In this document: positions 1-7,815 of the stretch, piece by piece
Layout: each line of letters starts with the position of its first letter
Numbering within the stretch: the first letter of the stretch is position 1
The notes under the pieces: generated by a model
Told to the model about the DNA's origin: nothing
Seen by the model: only the letters and a program-made list of their open reading frames with translations
Database searches by the model: none
Source of the DNA: GCA-2683825 sp965662355
GTDB taxonomy: Bacteria > Planctomycetota > UBA1135 > GCA-002686595
Length of the DNA: 64,000 bases
Direction of reading: 5' to 3'
Assembly (NCBI GenBank): GCA_965662355.1
Contig: CBFIHP010000004.1
Span: 248,001 to 312,000, forward strand
Program-made: the position numbers and the translations under genes

Positions 1-259
1 GCGCTCGTTGACGCGGACGCGGACGCGCGCGACCATGCGGAGGCTTATCCTCGGGAATACCCAGCCGGGGCAGGCCGCGGCTCTTATGTGTTTGGGGCTC
101 AAGGAAGCCCGCTAGTTCCCTTGCGAAGGGCTTTGTTTCATGAAATACGACTTTTCTGAGAACCCGTAGAATCAACGATAAACCGCGCCTATTGGGCTAA
201 AATGGGCTTTCGACTTCTGGATCCCCGGCCCCTCCCCCGCCTTCACGCGTCCACATCCC
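1..259. other. Left-edge region without a supported gene
   Basis: No complete gene is visible. A plus-strand frame is open from base 1 to a TGA at 157-159 and could be the tail of a gene lying outside the window, but its translation resembles nothing I recognise. A triple GACGCG-type direct repeat lies at about 9-26. The stretch 95-137 can form competing small hairpins, described separately. The rest is the presumed leader and promoter region of the sigma-factor gene that starts at 260. Confidence 0.4.
95..137 (+). terminator. Weak terminator- or attenuator-like hairpins
   Basis: CCCTT-GCG-AAGGG (118-130) is a perfect 5 bp stem with a 3-base loop followed by CTTTGTTTC. Just upstream GGGCT and AGCCC can pair, and that AGCCC can instead pair with the GGGCT at 128-132. 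The two pairings exclude each other. The U-tract is interrupted, so termination is only a possibility. Confidence 0.3.
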
Positions 260-2914
260 ATGGAACTCCGCGAACTCACCGATCACGACATCCACACCCG
301 GAGTGCCTCGATGGAGAAGGTCGTTCGCCGCTGGGTACGCGATGGCCAAGACGTCGAGGACATCGTTCAGGACACGTGGCTCGTCGCCCTCGAACAGGAG
401 CGAGGACGAATCGAGCGTCTGGATCATTGGCTGTCCGGCGTCGCGCGCCTTCGGGCCCTGCGTTTCCACCGCAGCACGGCCAACCAAAAGGCACGCGAGG
501 CACTGAGTGCACGGCCAGACATCTCGCCCGCCGCGGACGAGCTTCCCGACAGCAACGACACGCTTGCGCTGTTGTTGCGACACATCGACAGGCTCGAGGA
601 TCCGTATCGAAAGGTGCTCCAGCTTCGTTATCTGGAAGGACTCTCGATCGCCGAGATTGCCGACCGTCGCGAGACCAGCGCAGCGACGATTCGCACCCAT
701 CTTCACCGCGCGCGTCTCCAGTTGAAGGATCGCTGGGATCGCGGTCGTGGATCCCGTTTCAACGGCTGGGCCCTGGTTCTCTGGGATCGGTTCGGGGGCA
801 AGTTGAGCTTCGCTCGGCTTGGAGTGAAACTCGCCCTGGCCGTTGGCTGTGTTGCCGCAGTGCTCACTCCGTGGCGCATCCTCGGTGGCGTCTCAGAGCG
901 CGATACGCCGAGCGTTGTCACGGTCGAGACCGTCGATTCAGCGCCGGTGATGAACGAGGGTCCGCGCCTCGAACGCACGCTGGTGTCGGACCCCACGGCG
1001 CCCGTGCCCGTCTCCGCTCTCAGCGTCGAGTGCGAATGGAAAGAGGGTGGAGCCGCGGATGGGGTGCGCTTGATGATCGAATCGGCGGATGGCAATGCCG
1101 GCTCCGTGCGCTTCGAGCTCGAGACGAACACAGACGGCCTGGCCCATCAAGATCTGACCCCCGGTACGTGGCGCATTCGTCCCGAGCTCGGTAGAGCGCG
1201 CATCGTCGAGGTCCAGGCCGGGGTTGTCTGGGTGCGACTCGTCCTTCCCTCCAGGAAAGACGTCGTGATCAGCGCCGAGAGCCGCCGCCGACCTCTGCCC
1301 AACGCGGCCATCTGGGTCTCGTACCCTGGATCTCCCGGGAAGGGCCGTTTCGTGGGAGAAACCGACGAGAACGGTCGTCTCGTGACAAACAGCCTGGCGG
1401 AAGGCTCCTGGCTGGCCGCGCAATACGAAGGGGTCGCGTCCGACACCATTCTCTATCAAAGCACACCCACGGTAACGCTCAGCGTCCCTCAGTCTCCGTC
1501 GCTCATCACCGGAAGGGTACAGGACAGCGCCGGTGAACCGATCGTCGGAGCCCGGGTTCAGACCTCGTCGAACTCCGAGGGCGTTCGCCACCGAACGGAG
1601 AACATCAGCCTCAGCAGCCTACCCAGCACAACGGCAACCGATGAAAACGGTGCCTTCGAACTCCCCTGGTGGGGACACGTGATGGAGGTCGTCGCGACAG
1701 CCGACGGTTTCTTGCCCCAGGCCCAGATTCTGTCCACGCGCCAGTCCCGCGATTTCATCATTGTCCTCGACCGCAACCAGGGCACGCTCGCAGAGAACTA
1801 CGCAGTCGAGGGTGTCGCCGTCGATCCGCACGGGTCTCCTCTCGATGGCTGGGATGTCTATCTGACCCCGAATCAGCACAACGAGCCGCTCAGCCGTGTC
1901 ATTCGCCTCGAGCCGACGGGCCGGCGGGCGATGCGCACCGATAGGGACGGGCACTTCCGCTTCGAGCACTGCCCGGAGGGCACGCAACAGCTCACGCTGA
2001 TCGACCCACGCGACAACGCCAAACGGGTCTTCGCACACATGCAGGTCGAACCCAAGCGGGGTACACGGATCACTCTACGCGCCGCGGACGCCCAGGCTGC
2101 GGGGACGATTGCCGGGACGGTAGGCAACGCCAAGGAGTGCATCAGCCTGGACTTGTTCGTTGACTCTGACAGCCTGCACGAGCCGCTCCCGTTCACGGTC
2201 GACGACGACAGTCGCTTCGAAATCGCTCGCTTGCTGCCCGGTTCCTACCGGCTGATCTGCAAGCGCATCCAGCGCCCCACCCAGATCATCGGCTTCGCCA
2301 AGATCGGCGCCGGGGAGAGGGTCGAACTCGGCGAATTGATCATCAAGTTCTTCGGCTCCCTGCGCCTACGACTCGACGCTTCTGAAGCCGAATTGCCGAA
2401 GCGCGTCAACCTTGTGGCAACCTACGACTCCTGGACGGTGTTCAAGGTGGTGGGGGCGAACACGCACAACTACCGGCTCGAGAACGGCTATGTCATCGCC
2501 GACGAGATCCCCGCAGGCCAGTGGAAGATCGGCATCTTTGCCCAGGGCTTCGCGTCCTCGATCACGGACGTCGATGTCATCGCCGATCACGAAGCCTCCG
2601 GTGAACTCGAGCTCGTCCGGGGCCGGAACCGGGCCCTGCGTTTCCAACCCCAACGCGCATTCTCCGGTTCGGACACCCTGTACATCGAAGTCTGGAACAA
2701 CAGCCACCGCTCCGACTTCACCGTCCGCATCCCCGCGGACCTGGGCTCTGGATCTCTGGCTCTCTCGGAAACGTTGCCCGATGGCCCGCTCTATCTGTCC
2801 GCTCACACGGACTCGGGCCTCGTGGGGCGAGCCTTTCTGGATTTCGCGGAGCAGGGACTGACCATCCCGCTCTGCAACGCCGGGACCCAGCCTGAGCTCG
2901 AAACATCGCGCTAG
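260..2914 (+). CDS. ECF sigma factor fused to membrane-anchored carboxypeptidase-regulatory-like domains
   Basis: This 884-residue protein has sigma-70 region 2 at about residues 15-75 (DVEDIVQDTW at 31-40) and a region 4 helix-turn-helix at about 105-157 (LRYLEGLSIAEIADRR, then TIRTHLHRAR). A hydrophobic segment at about 187-205 looks like a single membrane span. The remaining 670 or so residues are beta-rich with repeated units resembling carboxypeptidase-regulatory-like domains, beginning near 253, 415, 514 and 618 (for example GRVQDSAGEPIVGARV). A normal ECF sigma factor is about 180-200 residues, so the C-terminal part is an added module. If the N-terminus is cytoplasmic, the repeats face the periplasm and could sense or bind an envelope ligand. 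No anti-sigma gene is adjacent. The ATG at 260 opens directly into region 2. The sigma domain is clear; the sensory role is inferred. Confidence 0.88.
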   Translation: MELRELTDHDIHTRSASMEKVVRRWVRDGQDVEDIVQDTWLVALEQERGRIERLDHWLSGVARLRALRFHRSTANQKAREALSARPDISPAADELPDSNDTLALLLRHIDRLEDPYRKVLQLRYLEGLSIAEIADRRETSAATIRTHLHRARLQLKDRWDRGRGSRFNGWALVLWDRFGGKLSFARLGVKLALAVGCVAAVLTPWRILGGVSERDTPSVVTVETVDSAPVMNEGPRLERTLVSDPTAPVPVSALSVECEWKEGGAADGVRLMIESADGNAGSVRFELETNTDGLAHQDLTPGTWRIRPELGRARIVEVQAGVVWVRLVLPSRKDVVISAESRRRPLPNAAIWVSYPGSPGKGRFVGETDENGRLVTNSLAEGSWLAAQYEGVASDTILYQSTPTVTLSVPQSPSLITGRVQDSAGEPIVGARVQTSSNSEGVRHRTENISLSSLPSTTATDENGAFELPWWGHVMEVVATADGFLPQAQILSTRQSRDFIIVLDRNQGTLAENYAVEGVAVDPHGSPLDGWDVYLTPNQHNEPLSRVIRLEPTGRRAMRTDRDGHFRFEHCPEGTQQLTLIDPRDNAKRVFAHMQVEPKRGTRITLRAADAQAAGTIAGTVGNAKECISLDLFVDSDSLHEPLPFTVDDDSRFEIARLLPGSYRLICKRIQRPTQIIGFAKIGAGERVELGELIIKFFGSLRLRLDASEAELPKRVNLVATYDSWTVFKVVGANTHNYRLENGYVIADEIPAGQWKIGIFAQGFASSITDVDVIADHEASGELELVRGRNRALRFQPQRAFSGSDTLYIEVWNNSHRSDFTVRIPADLGSGSLALSETLPDGPLYLSAHTDSGLVGRAFLDFAEQGLTIPLCNAGTQPELETSR

Positions 2915-2924
2915 TTGGCGGTAC

Positions 2925-4508
2925 TCAGGGGGTCTCTGCGGCGCCCGCGTCATACGGGGGCACGCGTAGGTCACCGTCGAGTTCGTCCAGAGCCGCGTAG
3001 GCCGGATCGGCGGCGCCGTCGAGAGCCCCCATGGCGCTCGGCGTCACATCGCGTGTGCTCGCATTCCAGCTGACGTTGATGAAGTCCAGAAGCCCGGCGC
3101 CGTTGGTGAACCCGGAACCGGCGCCCGAGACCGGCCCGAAGACGACGTTGCCGCTGATCTCCACGCCGGACGATCCTCCGCTGAAGATCAGGGCGTTACC
3201 GAATTGGCTGTACACGGCGTTGTTCGCGAACTGCATCCCCGAACGGCCGTTCCACGAGGTCAGGGCCACGGCATTGCCGGAGTTGATGAAGGTGTTGTGC
3301 ACCAGGACCAGGTCGCGCGACGTGCCCTGGTGATCGCTACTGAGAAAAGCGTTCAGACCGTTCATGGCCACGTTGTTACGAACGATGGCCTCGCCCTGGA
3401 TCTGCATGACGTTGTCACCGGAGTTCCAGCAGACGTTGCGCTCGATCAGATTGGGAGGATTCCCATCGGTGCCATAGACGAGGATGCACGGGTAGTTCGT
3501 GTCGTGCACGGTGTTCTCGGCCACCCAGCAGCCCCAGGACCCCTGCTTGATCTCGATTCCATCCCCCTGGCTACCTGCCGTGTCGTGAACGTGGTTCAGG
3601 GCAATGACGACATTGTTCGCAACGGGACTCGAAAAGTTGCCTCCGATGTAGAAGCCCTCTCCCGTTCCCGAGGTCGAATGGACCTCGTTGCGTGTGAAGT
3701 AGAGATACGCGGTCGGCAGCGTATTCGCTGCGATCGCATTCTGCGCACAATGGTGGATTTCGCACTGGTCCATCCACACGTTCTCGCAGTCGTTGATGCG
3801 CACGGCGATGTCCCCTCCCGTCACTTCGAGGCCGCGCAAGCAAACGTAGCGAGCCGCCCCACCGACCCCCAGGTTCAACGTGTTTTGCGAGTTGTCCGAC
3901 CGCGTGATGATCGGGTTGGCACCCTCCTTCGCCACGATCCAGATCGGGGCTTCTTCGGTGCCGACGGGGTTCAGCGTGAAGGCCGAGTTCGAACTGTAGG
4001 TTCCCGAGCCTATCTCGACCTTGTCCCCGGGCTGCAAGGAGTTGATCAGCGATTGCAGATTCGAGGCATTCTGGGACGAGCTGATCCCGCCGTCGTAATC
4101 GAACGAGATCACATTCGTCGGGGCGACCAGGGCCCAGGTCGGGAAGTACTTCTCGGGACTGCCCGTGGCAACCTCGACACTCATCACACCCGAGAGCGAC
4201 CCCTCTCCCTGCTCATCGGCCGTGGCGATGGCCATGTAATAGGTACCCGTGACGCTCGGAATGACATAGGGTCCGCTCAGGCGCACGACGCTGGAATCGA
4301 TATCGGGATCGATTCCCGGGGTCGTGCTGAAGTAGATCCGGTAGTAGAGAGCATCCGCCACGGGATCCCAGTCGATCCGCAGAGAGCCGCCCGCGGAATC
4401 CAGCGTGATCCCCGCCGGCGGTGGAGCCCCCACCAGCGACGCGGATCCGGAGCTACAGGCGGCAAGGAGCCCAACAAGGGCGGCGGTCTGTCTCGTGTTC
4501 TTCCCCAT
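2925..4508 (-). CDS. Secreted right-handed beta-helix lipoprotein with fibronectin-like domain
   Basis: The chosen ATG at 4508 gives 527 residues with a lipoprotein signal ending in LLAAC (Cys18). An upstream in-frame ATG at 4538 would add ten residues and spoil the signal. After the lipobox comes a fibronectin-III-like segment of about 80 residues (SLRIDWDPVADALYYRIYFS), then a long stretch of short repeated units rich in N and G, such as NNVVIAL and RNVCWNSG. This is the pattern of pectate-lyase-like parallel beta-helix proteins. Such folds bind or cleave polysaccharides or act as surface structures; no catalytic residues can be assigned. It is convergent with the sigma-factor gene, with only 10 bases between the stops. 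Confidence 0.78.
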   Translation of the reverse strand: MGKNTRQTAALVGLLAACSSGSASLVGAPPPAGITLDSAGGSLRIDWDPVADALYYRIYFSTTPGIDPDIDSSVVRLSGPYVIPSVTGTYYMAIATADEQGEGSLSGVMSVEVATGSPEKYFPTWALVAPTNVISFDYDGGISSSQNASNLQSLINSLQPGDKVEIGSGTYSSNSAFTLNPVGTEEAPIWIVAKEGANPIITRSDNSQNTLNLGVGGAARYVCLRGLEVTGGDIAVRINDCENVWMDQCEIHHCAQNAIAANTLPTAYLYFTRNEVHSTSGTGEGFYIGGNFSSPVANNVVIALNHVHDTAGSQGDGIEIKQGSWGCWVAENTVHDTNYPCILVYGTDGNPPNLIERNVCWNSGDNVMQIQGEAIVRNNVAMNGLNAFLSSDHQGTSRDLVLVHNTFINSGNAVALTSWNGRSGMQFANNAVYSQFGNALIFSGGSSGVEISGNVVFGPVSGAGSGFTNGAGLLDFINVSWNASTRDVTPSAMGALDGAADPAYAALDELDGDLRVPPYDAGAAETP

Positions 4509-5284
4509 GATGGCGCTCCACCGAGCGCGCGGCTGCATCGGCGGGGAAGCGCTGTCGGGTTGAGCGCAATGCTTTCCTGGACCTGAGGAAGCAAGACCCT
4601 CCGCGCGGGCTTACGTCAGGATCACAAAAAAACAGCGCCACGTGGACCGGCTCGCAAAGAAGCAGACCCGAGCCCAGGAGGACTCGGGTCTGCGGTAGGG
4701 TCTCAAACCCCCGAGGAAAATGCGGGGGAGGCTAGAGCAGGCGAAAACACGAGAAGGACCAAAACATCCCCCCAGACACTTCGGGGCCTTCTTGATTCGC
4801 GTTGTTTCGTGTCGCCACGGACCGACGAAGAAGGGGTCAAGGCCCTATTTCTTCGCAAGCTCCCTCCGCAGCCATGCCCTAGCCATCCCCCACTCCTGCG
4901 TTACGGTTCTCCGGGATACGTCGAGAACCTGATCTTCACCGGCGAGGCCACCAAGAGACCTCGGTTCGAACTCCGTGCTCCCCATCCCCAAAGCGAAAAC
5001 GGCTCTCTAATTGGGAAGTCGAATCAGGCTTTTTTCACTCTTTCGATGCCGAGCCCTGGATCCGGCAGGCGGATCGGAAAGCGGTCGACAGATCCGACCA
5101 CGAGAAGCGCCTGGCGAGACACTGAACACCCCCAAGCATAACTTTCGGAACCGGTGAGGCCGGTCCCTAGCTACGAGCTTCGTGGCCCGTGGATCAGATC
5201 TGGGAACGCGCTCTTGTCCTGGTGCGGCAGGGGCGTGGAAGCCTCGAAATCAAGACCCCAGGGTCGCGCGGAGTGGCCCGAAGC
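4509..5284. other. Gene-poor intergenic region
   Basis: No reading frame here has protein-like composition. It holds the upstream region of the beta-helix lipoprotein, a strong perfect hairpin at 4662-4693, a smaller GC hairpin near 4708-4729 and a weak stem at 5150-5164. A GGTTCGAACTCC stretch near 4963-4974 resembles a tRNA T-loop, but its stem does not pair. Confidence 0.5.
4662..4693. repeat. Perfect 11 bp inverted repeat (hairpin)
   Basis: GCAGACCCGAG at 4662-4672 and CTCGGGTCTGC at 4683-4693 are exact complements around a 10-base loop. Neither side carries a T-tract, so it is not a typical intrinsic terminator. It lies about 155 bases upstream of the beta-helix lipoprotein start and could be an operator, an RNA structure or a remnant. 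Confidence 0.6.
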
Positions 5285-5749
5285 TCAGCCGCGCTCGGGT
5301 GTGTCGCTCTCTCCTGGCAAGCACATGGACGTCTGCAGGCCCATGAGGCACATGATCACGTTATCGCCATCGATGGCATCCACCTCGATCTCCGTAATCG
5401 TCAAACGCCGCCCCGGCTTGGCAACACGTCCGCGCGCCCGAAAGAGCTGGCCCTTCGCGGGGTTGAGCAAGTTGATCTTGAACTCCACCGCCAGCACGGA
5501 GGCACCCGACGGCATCAGCGAGTAGGCCGCATACCCGCCCGCGCTGTCGGCGATGGTCGTAGAAATACCTGCGTGCAGGTAGCCGTGTTGTTGCGTCAGG
5601 TCTTCACGGAACGGTAGCTCGATCTCGACCCACCCAGCCTCGACCTTGGTCAGCTCGGCTCCGATCGTTTTCATCACGCGTTGACGTTCGAAGCTGGAAC
5701 GCACGCGCGCCTCGAAATCAGGATCCCTGGGCTGGAAATTGGGCGTCAT
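5285..5749 (-). CDS. PaaI-family hotdog-fold thioesterase
   Basis: The protein is 154 residues from the ATG at 5749; an upstream ATG at 5812 would add a tail of no domain character. It shows the hotdog core QQHGYLHAGISTTIADSAGG, in which the family's HGG-type motif appears as HAG, followed by the strand AVEFKINLLNPAKG and GRVAKPGRRLTITEIEVDA. Members hydrolyse acyl-CoA thioesters, often aromatic or medium-chain, in the cytoplasm. It stands alone between two gene-poor gaps, so the pathway cannot be read from context. Confidence 0.85.
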   Translation of the reverse strand: MTPNFQPRDPDFEARVRSSFERQRVMKTIGAELTKVEAGWVEIELPFREDLTQQHGYLHAGISTTIADSAGGYAAYSLMPSGASVLAVEFKINLLNPAKGQLFRARGRVAKPGRRLTITEIEVDAIDGDNVIMCLMGLQTSMCLPGESDTPERG

Positions 5750-6231
5750 GGGGAGATCTTCGTTTCGGAACGAGCCGACGGCAAAACACTTTCCTGGGGG
5801 AGGAGCCTCCACGCAGGATCAAGCTCAAGAACGTCAGCTATCACCCCGAGGCCGACCGCGTCGGCTTCGAAGGAGAAACGGCTCTGCGCGAGCGTTCGGA
5901 GCGAATTCTGACCGAGCACGCGGGGCGGGTAAAGTCCTTCCTACGGAGCCCGGAGTTCCGGGCCGCCAGCAACGGCCCAGCCTCCCCCTCCGGAGGCCAT
6001 TTCCAGCCTGGGACAGGCCTGGCACGGGTAGTAGGCCCGCGAAAGCGAACAATTGGGTCTCCGGGAGACGCCTGCTGGGAAGAAGAGGCCCCAGGATGCG
6101 AAAACCTAGTAAAGGGGGGCGGTCAGGGAACGGGTTTCCAGACTAGAATCACAGTGCATACGGAACCCCCAATGTGAACTCGCCGCAAATCGTGGACGGT
6201 GCGTGATCGCTGGGGATGCAAAGATCGAAGA
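5750..6231. other. Intergenic region with a possible coding remnant
   Basis: No intact gene is supported. One plus-strand frame at about 5800-5967 has codon third positions dominated by G/C and a plausible helical translation (IKLKNVSYHPEADRVG, then ALRERSERILTEHAG) but no evident start codon. It may be a gene fragment. The remainder shows nothing recognisable up to the hairpin at 6232. Confidence 0.35.
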
Positions 6232-6262
6232 GGGCTTCGGGGCCAAACCCCGGAGCCCTTTT
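6232..6262. terminator. Intrinsic terminator-like hairpin downstream of the PhoX-type gene
   Basis: GGGCTTCGGGG (6232-6242) pairs with CCCCGGAGCCC (6248-6258) over 11 bp with one G-T pair and a 5-base loop. TTTT follows on the plus strand and a pyrimidine-rich CTCTTC on the minus strand. It sits 25-55 bases beyond the stop of the minus-strand phosphatase gene, so it probably ends that transcript. Confidence 0.6.
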
Positions 6263-6286
6263 CACCTTGGTCCCGGCCTTTTCTCG

Positions 6287-7738
6287 CTACAAGGGCCCAC
6301 GCCGCCAGGGTCCTGTGATGGCGAAGGTTACGCCAGGCGCCTGGATGTTCACGAAGAGCCAACGGCCGGTCGGATCGAACGTCGCTCCACACCATTCGGA
6401 GCCCCGGAAGTTGCCCGAGATTCCGTTGACCTCGCCGTTCAGCACGATGTCGTTCTGAGCGAAGAGTGTTCGCTGGCCGGCAGGTGTCAGCGCGTGCATA
6501 CGCTCGCGCCGCTGACCACCATCCTCACACAGGAGAATGCCCCCGCGCGGGCTGACGACGATGTTGTCTGGGTTGTCGAGGGTTAAGGAGCTGGGAGACG
6601 TGAAGACCGCACGCAGCGTTTCGGCGGCCGGGTCGTAACACCAGACAGCTCCCTGGCGCGAGAAGCCACCCTCCGTGTCGGTGAAGTAGATGAGTCGATT
6701 GAAGTCGTCGTACCAGCAGCCTTCTAGCCGACGGAACTGAGCGCCACCCTCGAGATGGCCCTGGTAGAACGGCCCCGAGGCAGCAGTTGTCTGACCGTCG
6801 GTGGATCCGTACGGCCCCACGCCGGTTTGCAAACCGAGGCGCGGATCGTCGATAGGCACCCACTCGACCTCGAAGGTGTCACCGCAGTTGATCCGCTGGA
6901 GATCGGCGTTCTGCACGTCCTTGACCTTCAGCATCTCGAGCAGTCCGCCGGAAGCGAAAGCCAGAACTGCCCCTTTCTCCCGCGGACGGAAACGGTAGAA
7001 GCCCGAGGTGTAACGATCGTCCTCGGTTTCGTAGACGTAGCCGGTCACGGAGTCGATGGCGACGGCCTCGTGCGAGAAACGCCCCATGTCTCGCAAAGGT
7101 ATGGGATTGGCCGCGCCGAACGCAGGCACCTCGAAGATCCAACCGTGGGTGCGGTCGTATCCGTCCGGGGGTCCGGAGATCTCCTCCTCGCAAGTCAACC
7201 AGGTCCCCCAAGGCGTGACACCCCCCGCGCAATTGGCGGCTGTTCCGGCGAGCACGATCTCGCTCGATAGCCAGACGCCCGCCAGCGAATCGAAGCGCAA
7301 CCGCGTCGTTCCGCCACGCCCGGAGTTGTCGTAGCTCATCTCTGGCGGCCCGATCGACGTTCCGGGATTGCGCCGTTCGTGGTTCCGAATCAACGTCACG
7401 ATCCCATTCGCGTCCACGTCGACGACCCCCATCCCATCGTGCGTGCTGGGCGTGGGCCCCCCACCTATCGTCAACGGATCATCCCGCCATCCGAAACTCA
7501 CATACTGAAAGTCCTTGGGTAAGCGCAGAAGTTCGAGCCCCGTGTTGAGGTCCTTGATTGGACGCAACGGCCCGTATTGCGGAAAGCGCTCCAGGGGGAG
7601 GCCGCCTCCATCCGCGAAGGCATTCAAGCCCTGCACAGCGGCGGCAAAGCCGAGCGTTCCGTTGCGGAGGAAGCGGCGCCGGTCTTCGATGTGATGTTTG
7701 AGGGGAGAGGGCACGGTGGAGTCGTGGTGAGGTTTCAT
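6287..7738 (-). CDS. PhoX-type (DUF839) phosphatase, Tat-exported
   Basis: The 483-residue protein begins with a twin-arginine signal (DRRRFLRNGTLGFAAAV, residues 19-35). It continues with the DUF839/PhoX pattern: LRLPKDFQYVSFG, HDGMGVVDVD, LIRNHERRNPG, NCAGGVTPWGTWLTCEEE, FSHEAVAIDSVTGYVYETED and NPDNIVVSPRGGILLCEDGG. PhoX enzymes are periplasmic calcium/iron phosphatases that release phosphate from organic esters. The EEE/NHE-type acidic motifs usually involved in metal binding are present. It is about 100 residues shorter than many PhoX proteins, so substrate is uncertain. The gene stands alone and is followed by a terminator-like hairpin. Confidence 0.85.
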   Translation of the reverse strand: MKPHHDSTVPSPLKHHIEDRRRFLRNGTLGFAAAVQGLNAFADGGGLPLERFPQYGPLRPIKDLNTGLELLRLPKDFQYVSFGWRDDPLTIGGGPTPSTHDGMGVVDVDANGIVTLIRNHERRNPGTSIGPPEMSYDNSGRGGTTRLRFDSLAGVWLSSEIVLAGTAANCAGGVTPWGTWLTCEEEISGPPDGYDRTHGWIFEVPAFGAANPIPLRDMGRFSHEAVAIDSVTGYVYETEDDRYTSGFYRFRPREKGAVLAFASGGLLEMLKVKDVQNADLQRINCGDTFEVEWVPIDDPRLGLQTGVGPYGSTDGQTTAASGPFYQGHLEGGAQFRRLEGCWYDDFNRLIYFTDTEGGFSRQGAVWCYDPAAETLRAVFTSPSSLTLDNPDNIVVSPRGGILLCEDGGQRRERMHALTPAGQRTLFAQNDIVLNGEVNGISGNFRGSEWCGATFDPTGRWLFVNIQAPGVTFAITGPWRRGPL

Positions 7739-7815
7739 GCGCGTGGCGATGGGGCCCGGCGGATTCTACCACTCCTCCACGAAGTGGGATTTCCCTTGCT
7801 GGTTTCGCGGGCCAG

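Noticed and set aside
1..159. Possible C-terminal tail of a gene entering from the left
   Set aside because: The frame is open, but the 52-codon translation is not recognisable and the repeat GACGCG gives it low complexity.
3204..4586. Plus-strand open frame of 460 codons
   Set aside because: It is antisense to the beta-helix lipoprotein and has an Arg/His/Asp-rich, non-protein-like composition.
4955..4990. tRNA-like T-loop GGTTCGAACTCC
   Set aside because: The five-base T stem does not pair on either strand and no anticodon or D arm lies at the right distance.
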